Of a stretch of 64,000 nucleotides of DNA, positions 29,181 through 36,723 are shown one piece after another (within the stretch, counting starts at the first letter, position 1; the number at the start of each line of letters is the position of its first letter). Below the pieces are notes generated by a model, which was not told the origin of the DNA, did not search any database, and was given only the letters and a program-made list of their open reading frames with translations. The DNA is taken from the NCBI RefSeq assembly GCF_004564075.1, contig NZ_CP038256.1:496001-560000 (forward strand), in the 5' to 3' direction. A program made the position numbers and the translations under genes. Source of the DNA: Microbacterium sediminis (GTDB taxonomy: Bacteria; Actinomycetota; Actinomycetes; Actinomycetales; Microbacteriaceae).

Positions 29181-30113
29181 TCAGCGCGGCAGGATCGGCA
29201 GGACCTCCTCGCCCAGGTAGGCGAGGTGGTCGAGATCGGTCATGTCGATCATCTGGAAGTAGATGCGCTCGGCACCGCGCTCGCGCAGCCGGCCCACGCG
29301 CTCGGCGATCGCGTCGGCCGAGCCGCAGAACGTGTGGCTCTCGCGGAAGGCGGCGAGGTCGACGCCCGTGTTCGCGGCGCGGCGGGCGACATCGGCCTCG
29401 GAGGCCCCGGCGAGCACCGTGAGGCCGACCGTGCGCTTGAGGGTGGCCGGGTCGCGGTCGATCGCCTCGCAGGCGCGCACGACGCGCTCCAGCCGATCGG
29501 CGATGACGTCCTCGGGCTGGAACACGATGTTGAACTCGGTGGCATACGACGCCGCCAGAGCGGGCGTGCGGGAGGGGCCGGCGCCGCCGACGATGAGCGG
29601 CATCGGGCTCTGCACCGGCTTGGGCAGCGCGGGGGCGTCCTCGAGGCGGTAGTGGGCGCCCGCGAACGAGAAGGTCTCGCCGATCGGGGTCGACCACAGG
29701 CCGGTGAGGATCTGCAGCTGCTCCTCCAGCAGGTCGAACCGCTTGGCGGGGAAGGGCAGGCCGTAGGCGCGGTGCTCCGCCTCGTACCAGCCCGTGCCGA
29801 GGCCCAGCTCGAACCGGCCGCCCGACATCGCATCGATCTGCGCCGCCTGGATCGCCAGCAGCCCCGGGTGCCGGTAGGTGACCGACGAGACGAGCGTGCC
29901 CAGGCGGATGCGCGAGGTCTCGCGGGCGAGGCCGGCGATCGTCGTGAGCGCGTCGGTCGGCCCGGGCAGGCCGTCGAAGAAGTCGCCCATCTTGAGGAAG
30001 TGATCGGACCGGAAGAAGCCGTCGAACCCGAGCCGCTCCGCCGTCTGGGCGAAGGCGAGCTGGGTGTCGTAGTCGGCGCCCTGCTGGGGCTCGATGAAGA
30101 CGCAGTACTCCAT
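29181..30113 (-). CDS. LLM-class flavin/F420-dependent oxidoreductase
   Basis: A 310-residue luciferase-like monooxygenase-fold protein of the F420-dependent group. Visible are the SDHFLKMGDFFDG segment near 37-49, the conserved non-prolyl cis-peptide region RIRLGTLVSSVTYRHPGLLA, GRFELGLGTGWYEAEH, and the C-terminal ERIYFQMIDM. It probably reduces or oxidises an organic substrate with reduced F420 or FMN; the substrate is unknown. ATG at 30113 follows CAGACT (30120-30125) by six bases (leaderless). It lies just upstream of DUF3052 on the same strand, so they may be co-transcribed. Confidence 0.88.
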   Translation of the reverse strand: MEYCVFIEPQQGADYDTQLAFAQTAERLGFDGFFRSDHFLKMGDFFDGLPGPTDALTTIAGLARETSRIRLGTLVSSVTYRHPGLLAIQAAQIDAMSGGRFELGLGTGWYEAEHRAYGLPFPAKRFDLLEEQLQILTGLWSTPIGETFSFAGAHYRLEDAPALPKPVQSPMPLIVGGAGPSRTPALAASYATEFNIVFQPEDVIADRLERVVRACEAIDRDPATLKRTVGLTVLAGASEADVARRAANTGVDLAAFRESHTFCGSADAIAERVGRLRERGAERIYFQMIDMTDLDHLAYLGEEVLPILPR

Positions 30114-30211
30114 GCGCCCAGTCTGGCGGATCGGCGTCGCAAGTCCCCAAGTCTGTGTCGAATCCGGGCGTCCGAACGCGCGGACTTCGCAGAGACTTGA
30201 GGACCTGCGGA

Positions 30212-31399
30212 TCAGACCCGGTCGGCGAGCACCGCGATCCGCTTGCCGCCCACGCGCGTGAGCAGCAGCGTCGCCGAGGCGTCGCCGCGCAGTCCCAGGC
30301 GCGTGCGGAGCGCGGCGGGGTCGACGTCGACGCCGCGCTTCTTGATCTCGAGCGTGCCGATGCCGCGGGTGCGCAGGGCCTTGGCGAGCCCCTTCGGATC
30401 GGCGGGCAGGATCTCGCGCACGCGGAAGCTCTGCACGAACGGGCTCGTGATCGCCGCGTCGCCCGTGAGGTACGCGATGCCGGGCGCGACGGGGCCGGCC
30501 CGCAGCGCCCGCGCGACGTCGCCCACGAGGCGGGCACGGATCACCGCCCCGTCTGGCTCGTGCAGGAAGGCACCGAGCGGGCGGTCGGGCTCGTCCTCGG
30601 TGTCGGCGGGGGCGGTCAGCTCGTGCGCGGCGCCGTCGCGCAGCACGAGCGCCGCCCGGCGCACGCCGTCGCGGGCGAGCGCCCCGGACCACAGCACGAG
30701 CTCCACGGTCGAGCCGCCGTCGCTGACCCACTGCGCCTCGGCGTGCGCGGGCAGCGCGTCGCGGTCGTGCGCGGGCCCGAGCTTGATGCCCGTGGGCAGG
30801 CGCTCGCCGAGCCCGAAGGCCCAGTCCAGCGGCGGGGAGTAGTCGGCCGCGGTGACGCGCCGGGTCTCCGCGTGGCCCGCCGTGCGCCGGGCCGGGTCGA
30901 GCCAGACGGCATCGACGCCCGAGAGGTCGGCGTCCTGCGCGAGCCCCTGCGCCACGGTCGTTCCCGGGCGGAAGGGCGCGAGGTTGTAGGCCGCGAGCGC
31001 CGCGGTGACGTCGTCGGCGTCGACGGCCGTCACGTCGATCCCGAGCGCCGCGAACGCCAGGGCATCGCCCCCGATGCCGCAGCCCAGATCGGCCACGCGC
31101 CCGACGCCGGCCGCCCGCATCCGCTCGGCGTGGTGGGTGGCCACCGGCAGGCGCGTGGCCTGCTCGAGCCCGGCGCGCGTGAAGAGCATGCGCCCCGCCA
31201 GCTCGCCGAACTTCGCCACCGCGCGGCGGCGCAGCCGGGCCTGCCCCACGACGGCCGAGACGAGCTCGGGGGAGTGGCCGGCGGCCCGCAGTCGCGAGAC
31301 CACGCGGGCGACGTCGGCGGCCGTCTGGACGGGGTCGAGCGTGTCCAGCAGGGCCAGCCCCTCTCGCGTCAGCAGGGCGTCGAGCTCGGGGCGATCCAT
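30212..31399 (-). CDS. Class I SAM-dependent methyltransferase, THUMP-like
   Basis: A 395-residue protein. The SAM-binding motif [16 protein letters not shown] is near 100-115, with an acidic residue at the end of the second strand (TAVDADD). A DPARR motif ([11 protein letters not shown]) matches bacterial THUMP-like methyltransferases. The C-terminal region ends with a THUMP-like beta domain ([16 protein letters not shown]). RNA is the likely substrate by family, not by evidence here. ATG at 31399 follows TACCCT (31406-31411) by six bases. It is divergent from groES. Confidence 0.85.
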   Translation of the reverse strand: MDRPELDALLTREGLALLDTLDPVQTAADVARVVSRLRAAGHSPELVSAVVGQARLRRRAVAKFGELAGRMLFTRAGLEQATRLPVATHHAERMRAAGVGRVADLGCGIGGDALAFAALGIDVTAVDADDVTAALAAYNLAPFRPGTTVAQGLAQDADLSGVDAVWLDPARRTAGHAETRRVTAADYSPPLDWAFGLGERLPTGIKLGPAHDRDALPAHAEAQWVSDGGSTVELVLWSGALARDGVRRAALVLRDGAAHELTAPADTEDEPDRPLGAFLHEPDGAVIRARLVGDVARALRAGPVAPGIAYLTGDAAITSPFVQSFRVREILPADPKGLAKALRTRGIGTLEIKKRGVDVDPAALRTRLGLRGDASATLLLTRVGGKRIAVLADRV

Positions 31400-31447
31400 C
31401 CGTCCAGGGTACGGCGGCGCGGCCGAATCGACCGGGGATCGCGATCG

Positions 31448-31474
31448 TTGGCACTCGCATTGCGAGAGTGCCAA
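31448..31474. promoter_or_regulatory. CIRCE operator 1 (HrcA site)
   Basis: TTGGCACTC, nine bases, GAGTGCCAA: a perfect inverted repeat matching the CIRCE consensus TTAGCACTC-N9-GAGTGCTAA bound by HrcA. The likely -35 TTGCGA (31460-31465) sits in its centre. Confidence 0.92.
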
Positions 31475-31488
31475 CGGATGCCTACACT
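31460..31488 (+). promoter_or_regulatory. groES promoter
   Basis: TTGCGA at 31460-31465, 17-base spacer, TACACT at 31483-31488. The -35 lies inside the first CIRCE element and the start point beside the second. Confidence 0.7.
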
Positions 31489-31492
31489 GGCG

Positions 31493-31519
31493 TTAGCACT
31501 CTCCGCGCGAGAGTGCGAA
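31493..31519. promoter_or_regulatory. CIRCE operator 2 (HrcA site)
   Basis: TTAGCACTC, nine bases, GAGTGCGAA, one mismatch between arms. It begins five bases after the -10 TACACT (31483-31488), so repressor there covers the transcription start. Confidence 0.92.
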
Positions 31520-31560
31520 CACTCAGTCTTCCGGACAGCACAGGAAAGAAGAGGTACACC

Positions 31561-31857
31561 GTGTCGGTTTCCATCAAGCCGCTCGAGGACCGCATCGTCA
31601 TCAAGCAGGTCGAGGCCGAGCAGACCACCGCCAGCGGTCTGGTCATCCCCGACACCGCCAAGGAGAAGCCCCAGGAGGGCGAGGTCGTGGCCGTGGGCCC
31701 CGGCCGCATCGATGACAACGGCAACCGCGTTCCGCTCGACGTCGCCGTGGGCGACCGCGTGCTGTACAGCAAGTACGGCGGAACCGAGGTCAAGTTCGGC
31801 GCTGACGAGTTCCTCGTCCTCTCGGCCCGCGACGTGCTCGCGGTCGTCGTCCGCTGA
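31561..31857 (+). CDS. groES: Co-chaperonin GroES
   Basis: A 98-residue Hsp10, the lid of the GroEL folding chamber. Diagnostic segments are the opening [19 protein letters not shown], the mobile loop [19 protein letters not shown], and [31 protein letters not shown] at 31561 has AAGAGG upstream. There is no groEL directly downstream: a terminator and rarD follow. As in many actinobacteria, a groEL copy must lie elsewhere. Two CIRCE sites indicate HrcA-controlled heat-shock expression. Confidence 0.97.
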   Translation: MSVSIKPLEDRIVIKQVEAEQTTASGLVIPDTAKEKPQEGEVVAVGPGRIDDNGNRVPLDVAVGDRVLYSKYGGTEVKFGADEFLVLSARDVLAVVVR

Positions 31858-31872
31858 CGCACTGACGTCCGC

Positions 31873-31910
31873 ACGAAGGCCCGGATCCCTCAGGGGGTCC
31901 GGGCCTTCGT
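31873..31910 (+). terminator. Terminator after groES
   Basis: A perfect 13-bp stem, ACGAAGGCCCGGA at 31873-31885 and its complement at 31898-31910. The loop itself contains a CCC/GGG pairing. Confidence 0.85.
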
Positions 31911-32030
31911 CGTGCCCGGGCGGCGCGGATGTCCCGCGCCGACGGGCATTGGCAGAAATCGCACGCGAGTCGTCCGACGGACGGCCGGCTGCGCGGCTCC
32001 CGCGGCGCCGGCGCGGACTAGCCTTTTACA

Positions 32031-32996
32031 GTGAGCCAGCCTTCCCCCTCCCGTGCGAACCCCATCGATCCGGAGCGGGAGAAGCTCCTCGGCGTCGGGT
32101 ACGGCGCCGGCGCGTATCTGCTGTGGGGCGTGCTGCCGCTGTACTTCGTGCTCCTCAAGCCCACCGGCGCGTGGGAGGTCGTCGCCTGGCGGATCCTCTT
32201 CTCCCTCGTCTTCTGCGCGCTGCTGCTGACCGTCGTGCGCGGCGGCTGGGTCCGCATGATCGCGGTGATCCGCAATCGGGCCGTCGTGGGATGGACGGTG
32301 CTGGCCGGCCTGCTCATCTACGTGAACTGGCAGGCGTTCCTCATCGCCACGCAGAGCGATCACGTGATCGAGTCGAGCCTGGGCTACTTCATCAACCCGA
32401 TCGCCACCGTGCTGCTGGCGGTCCTCGTGCTCAAGGAGCGGGTGCGTCCGCTGCAGTGGGCGGCCATCGGCATCGCCGTGGTCGCCGTCGTCGTGATCGT
32501 GGTCGCGTACGGGTCGGTGCCCTGGATCGCGCTGACCCTCACCGCGTCGTTCGGCCTGTACGGCCTGGTCAAGAAGCAGATCGGCGGCGCCGTCGACGCG
32601 GTCAGCGGCCTGGCGCTCGAGACGCTCTGGCTCGCGCCCATCGCGGTGGTGCAGCTCGTGATCGTCGCGGCGACCACCGGCCTCACGCTCGGCCAGCACG
32701 GCGTCGGGCACACCCTGCTGCTGATCGGCAGCGGCGTGGCCACCGCGGTGCCGCTGCTGCTGTTCGCCTCGGGCGCGCGCCGGGTCACGCTCACGACGAT
32801 CGGGCTGCTGCAGTTCATCGCGCCGATCCTGCAGTTCCTCACGGGCGTGTTCATCCTCGGCGAGCCGATGCCGGCCGAGCGCTGGGCCGGCTTCGTGATC
32901 GTGTGGGTGGCGTGCGCCGTGCTCGTGGCCGACATGCTGCGGGAGGGCCGGCGATCGCGCCGCTCGGCGCCGGGTGTGGTGAGTCTCGCCAGATAA
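32031..32996 (+). CDS. rarD: EamA-family transporter RarD
   Basis: A 321-residue inner-membrane protein with ten predicted helices of the drug/metabolite transporter superfamily. The RarD signature segments are GAYLLWGVLPLYF near 21-33, a WRILFSL helix, NWQAFLIATQSDHVIESSLGYFINP, and the late QFIAPILQFLTGVFILGEPM. The substrate is unproved for the family. GTG at 32031 follows TAGCCT (32019-32024) by six bases (leaderless). It stands alone between groES and the binding-protein gene. Confidence 0.9.
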   Translation: MSQPSPSRANPIDPEREKLLGVGYGAGAYLLWGVLPLYFVLLKPTGAWEVVAWRILFSLVFCALLLTVVRGGWVRMIAVIRNRAVVGWTVLAGLLIYVNWQAFLIATQSDHVIESSLGYFINPIATVLLAVLVLKERVRPLQWAAIGIAVVAVVVIVVAYGSVPWIALTLTASFGLYGLVKKQIGGAVDAVSGLALETLWLAPIAVVQLVIVAATTGLTLGQHGVGHTLLLIGSGVATAVPLLLFASGARRVTLTTIGLLQFIAPILQFLTGVFILGEPMPAERWAGFVIVWVACAVLVADMLREGRRSRRSAPGVVSLAR

Positions 32997-33137
32997 CGAT
33001 TGGGTCGCGCTGAGCAGTTTGCTCAGTCATTCAATGTAGCGAAAACATTCCCGAAACAATCCCTGGGGTACTGTCCTGGAAACCGAGGGCGATTTGTGCA
33101 ACCCGACCTCGGACCTGACCCCGAAAGGACATACCCG

Positions 33138-34415
33138 ATGGTTCGATCCAGGAAGGCGCTGCTCGGCTTCGCCGCACTGACGGGAACCGCAGCGCTGGTG
33201 CTCGCGGGCTGTGCCGCGAGCGACACCCCCGCCGAGGACCCCGAAGAGAGCTCGTCCGGCGCGCCCGTCGAGGGCGAGGACCTCTCGCTCAACATCGGCA
33301 CCGCGCTGCCCGTGAGCGGTTCGCTCTCGTTCCTCGGCCCGCCCGAGATCGCGGGCGTCGACTACGCCGCCTCGCTCATCAACGCCTATGCCGAGACCAC
33401 CGGTCTCACCGTCGACATCAACCACGGCGACTCGGGTGACCTCGACAACAAGGCGTACGAGACCGAGATCCCGCGCCTGCTCGCCGAGAACCCGGCCGCC
33501 ATCATCGGCGCCGCCTCGTCGGGCGTCTCGCTGCAGTTCATCGACCAGGTCACGGGCGCCGGCGTCATCCAGTTCTCGCCGGCGAACACGTCGGACGCGT
33601 TCACGACGTACGACGACAACGGCCTGTACTTCCGCACGGCTCCGTCCGACACCCTGCAGGGCGACGTGCACGGCAACTTCGTCGCCGAGCTCGGCCACCA
33701 GACGCTCGGACTCATCGTGCTGAACGACGCGTACGGCACCGGCCTGGCCAAGTACATCACCGACGCGTTCGAGGCCGCCGGCGGCGAGGTCGTCGCGGCC
33801 CCGACGTTCAACCCGGGCGACACGTCGTTCGACTCGCAGATCGCCGAGGTCCTCGCGCAGGACCCCGACGCGATCACGGTGATCTCGTTCGACGAGGCCA
33901 AGACGATCCTGCCGACCCTCATCGGCCAGGGCTTCCCCGCGGAGAACGTCTTCCTCGTCGACGGCAACATGGCCGCGTACCCCGACTTCGAGCCCGGTCT
34001 GCTCGAGGGCGCGAAGGGCACCTACCCGGGCCCGACGCCCGACCAGGTGCAGGACTTCATCGACGGGCTCGACGCCTTCGTCGAGGAGTCCGGTGACGCC
34101 GCGCTGAGCGACTACACCTACGCTCCCGAGTCGTACGACGCGACGATCCTGCTGGCGCTCGCGTCGCTGGCGGCGCAGTCGACCGACTCGGCCGCGATCG
34201 CCGAGAAGCTCATCGAGGTCTCTGGCGGCTCGGGCGACGGCGAGAAGTGCGAGTCGTACGAGGCCTGCGCCGACATCATCCTCGGTGGCGGCACGGCGGA
34301 CTACGACGGCGCGTCGAGCCCGATCACGTTCGATGAGGTCGGCGACCCGACCGAGGGCTTCATCAACATCTACGAGTACGGCGCCGACAACACCTACACG
34401 CCGTACGAGGGCTGA
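33138..34415 (+). CDS. Branched-chain amino-acid-type ABC substrate-binding lipoprotein
   Basis: A 425-residue periplasmic-type binding protein of the Leu/Ile/Val class. It has a lipoprotein signal with lipobox LAGC (Cys at about 26), followed by an acidic Ser/Glu linker. The fold begins LNIGTALPVSGSLSFLGPPEIAGVDYA, then IIGAASSGVSLQFIDQV and a Type I hinge. There is an unusual late pair of Cys (KCESYEACAD). ATG at 33138 has GAAAGGA upstream. No permease or ATPase gene adjoins it, so it is an orphan that must use a distant transporter or act as a receptor. Confidence 0.88.
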   Translation: MVRSRKALLGFAALTGTAALVLAGCAASDTPAEDPEESSSGAPVEGEDLSLNIGTALPVSGSLSFLGPPEIAGVDYAASLINAYAETTGLTVDINHGDSGDLDNKAYETEIPRLLAENPAAIIGAASSGVSLQFIDQVTGAGVIQFSPANTSDAFTTYDDNGLYFRTAPSDTLQGDVHGNFVAELGHQTLGLIVLNDAYGTGLAKYITDAFEAAGGEVVAAPTFNPGDTSFDSQIAEVLAQDPDAITVISFDEAKTILPTLIGQGFPAENVFLVDGNMAAYPDFEPGLLEGAKGTYPGPTPDQVQDFIDGLDAFVEESGDAALSDYTYAPESYDATILLALASLAAQSTDSAAIAEKLIEVSGGSGDGEKCESYEACADIILGGGTADYDGASSPITFDEVGDPTEGFINIYEYGADNTYTPYEG

Positions 34416-34430
34416 TCCGCTCCTGACGAC

Positions 34431-34465
34431 GAACCCCGCCCCTGCGTGCTGCAGGGGCGGGGTTC
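34431..34465 (+). terminator. Strong terminator after binding-protein gene
   Basis: A perfect 15-bp stem, GAACCCCGCCCCTGC at 34431-34445 with its complement at 34451-34465 and loop GTGCT. It lies between convergent genes and can serve both. Confidence 0.9.
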
Positions 34466-34482
34466 TTCGCGTGGGGCGAGGG

Positions 34483-36723
34483 TCAGGCCAGCGAGGGCTG
34501 CAGGAGCGCCTTCGCCGAGACCGAGCGGCGCCGCGCCACGGCGATCGTCGAGACGAGGAACGCCAGCACCGCCCAGATGAGCACGCCCGCGATCGCCGCG
34601 CCGGCGCCGTCCGTGCCGGTCGCGACGGCCAGGAGGGCGTCGAAGGCCGTGGTCGTGGGCAGGAACGACGTCACGCCGCGCAGCGCATCCGGCAGCGTCG
34701 AGACGATGCCGACCGCGAGGGCCAGCGCGCCGACGATCGCCGCGATCCAGCGCCCGGCCCCGCCGAACACCGCCACCAGGGCCTGGTGCACCGCCGCGAA
34801 GCCGATGCCGACGAGCATCGACGCGCCCAGGAACGCCCAGGCGGTCGCCGCGTCGTAGCCCGCCGCGAGCTGGGCGACGCCCGCCACGAGCGCGCCCTGC
34901 ACGGCGCCGATGAGCGCGGCGGGCAGCAGGGCGCCGCCCGCGAGCAGCACCGACGATCGGCGCGAGGTGAGGGCGCGCGCCGTGACCGCCCGCAGGGCCA
35001 GGAACGTGGCCAGGGCGCCGAACCACAGCACGACGGCCGCCAGCAGCGGGATCGCCGAGGCGCCGAACAGCGAGTCGTCGGTGCCGTCGGCGCCCACCGG
35101 GTCGGCGACGACCGAGGCGAGATCCTGCGCCTCGCTCTCTCCGTACGACGGCACGGCCGCCACGGCCTGGTCCAGGCCGCCGGCGAGGGAGCTCGCCCCG
35201 CCCGCGAGCTCGCCGAGGCCGTCGCCGAGCTCGCTCGCCCCCGTCGACAGCTGCGATGCGCCGTCGGCGAGCTGCGGCGTGCCGGCGGCGGCCTGCTCGG
35301 CGCCCGTCGTGAGCTGGCCCAGGCCGGACGCGAGGCTGGAGGCGCCCGCGGCGAGCTGGTCGACGCCGTCCGCGCTCTGCGTGGCGCCATCGGCGAGGCC
35401 CGACGCGCCCGACGCGAGGTCGTGCGCGCCCGAGGCCAGCGCCGGGGTGTTCGCGGCGAGCGTGCCGAGCCCGCCCGCGAGCTGCTGCGCGCCGCCCACG
35501 GCGGGAGCGAGCCCGTCGGCCGTGGCGCCCGGGACGGTGTCGTTGATCGACGTCAGGCCCCGCTGCGTGCCGGCCGCGGCCTGGGCGACGCCCGGGGCGC
35601 TGGCGGCGAGGGCGTCGAGCTGGTCGCAGAACGCCGGGGCGGCCGAGACGCGGCACGCGGCCGACAGGCCCTCGAGGCCGTCGGCGAGACCCTGCGCACC
35701 CTGAGCCGCGCCGGCGGCGGCCTGCTCGAGCTCGGCCGGGACGATGTCGGTGGCGCGGATCTGCTCGACGCCCTGGGCGAGGCCCGCGGCGAGCTGGTCG
35801 GCGCTGGGCGCCAGGCCCGGGTTGGCGGCGGTGCCGTCGCCGTTGAGCCCGGCGTTGACCTGGTCGAGCCCGGTGGCGAGCTGGCCGGCGCCGTCGGAGA
35901 GCGCCGCGGCGCCGCCGGCGAGGCCGGGGTTCGCCGGCGTGCCGTCGCCGCGCAGCCCGCCCGCGAGGGTCGCGATGCCGTCGGCGAGCTGGGTCGCGCC
36001 GTCGGTAGCCGCCGACGCGCCCGTGGCGAGCTGGCCGATGCCGTCGCCGAGCGTGCCGATGCCGTCCGCCAGCTGCGTGGCGCCGGAGGACAGCTGGTCG
36101 GCACCGCCGCGCGCCTCGCCCGCGCCGGTGGCCAGCTGCGCGGCGCCGTCGGCCGCGTCACCCAGCTGATCGCCCATGGTCGTGAAGCCGATGAGCAGGT
36201 TCGACAGCGTCGCCTCCGACAGCATGTCGCCGAGGGTCGCCGTGGCGACGTCGGCCACCTGCGCGGTGATCGCGCCGTCCACGAGGCGCGCATCGGGCGC
36301 CGTGGTGACCTCGATGGTGGCCTTCTGCGCGGGGTCGTCCGACCCGGCGAGCGACTGGCCCGACGAGGTCGCGGCCGCCGAGAACTCCTCCGGGATCGTG
36401 ACGATCGCCTGGTAGGTGCCGTCGCGCAGCCCCTCGCTGGCGTCGTCCTCGTTCGACAGCACCCAGTCGAGGTTGCTGTCGAGATCGTCCGAGCCCTCCA
36501 CGAGGCCGGCCGCCAGCTGCCGCCCCAGCGGCGTGTACTGGCCGTCGATCGTGACCGGCTCGTCGAGGTTCACGATCGCCGCCGACATGTTCTCGAGCCG
36601 CTCGGTCGGGTTGTACAGCGCCGCGACGAGCACGCCGCCGATGACGGCCGGCAGCAGCAGCACACCGATCACGGTGAGCCAGGTGATGGGCTTGCGCGAG
36701 CGGGCGCGTTCCAGGGTGGTCAT
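34483..36723 (-). CDS. YhgE/Pip-family membrane protein
   Basis: A 746-residue protein with one N-terminal membrane helix (about 14-37) and five or six at the C-terminus. A very long extracytoplasmic middle region is built of repeated LADG-x-x-x-L-x-x-G motifs (about 190-560). These form the extended helical stalk typical of YhgE/Pip proteins, which relate to phage-infection and ABC-2/export systems. Its ATG overlaps the stop of the MMPL gene upstream (ATGA), so the two are coupled. It probably forms an export apparatus with the MMPL transporter; the cargo is unknown. Confidence 0.88.
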   Translation of the reverse strand: MTTLERARSRKPITWLTVIGVLLLPAVIGGVLVAALYNPTERLENMSAAIVNLDEPVTIDGQYTPLGRQLAAGLVEGSDDLDSNLDWVLSNEDDASEGLRDGTYQAIVTIPEEFSAAATSSGQSLAGSDDPAQKATIEVTTAPDARLVDGAITAQVADVATATLGDMLSEATLSNLLIGFTTMGDQLGDAADGAAQLATGAGEARGGADQLSSGATQLADGIGTLGDGIGQLATGASAATDGATQLADGIATLAGGLRGDGTPANPGLAGGAAALSDGAGQLATGLDQVNAGLNGDGTAANPGLAPSADQLAAGLAQGVEQIRATDIVPAELEQAAAGAAQGAQGLADGLEGLSAACRVSAAPAFCDQLDALAASAPGVAQAAAGTQRGLTSINDTVPGATADGLAPAVGGAQQLAGGLGTLAANTPALASGAHDLASGASGLADGATQSADGVDQLAAGASSLASGLGQLTTGAEQAAAGTPQLADGASQLSTGASELGDGLGELAGGASSLAGGLDQAVAAVPSYGESEAQDLASVVADPVGADGTDDSLFGASAIPLLAAVVLWFGALATFLALRAVTARALTSRRSSVLLAGGALLPAALIGAVQGALVAGVAQLAAGYDAATAWAFLGASMLVGIGFAAVHQALVAVFGGAGRWIAAIVGALALAVGIVSTLPDALRGVTSFLPTTTAFDALLAVATGTDGAGAAIAGVLIWAVLAFLVSTIAVARRRSVSAKALLQPSLA

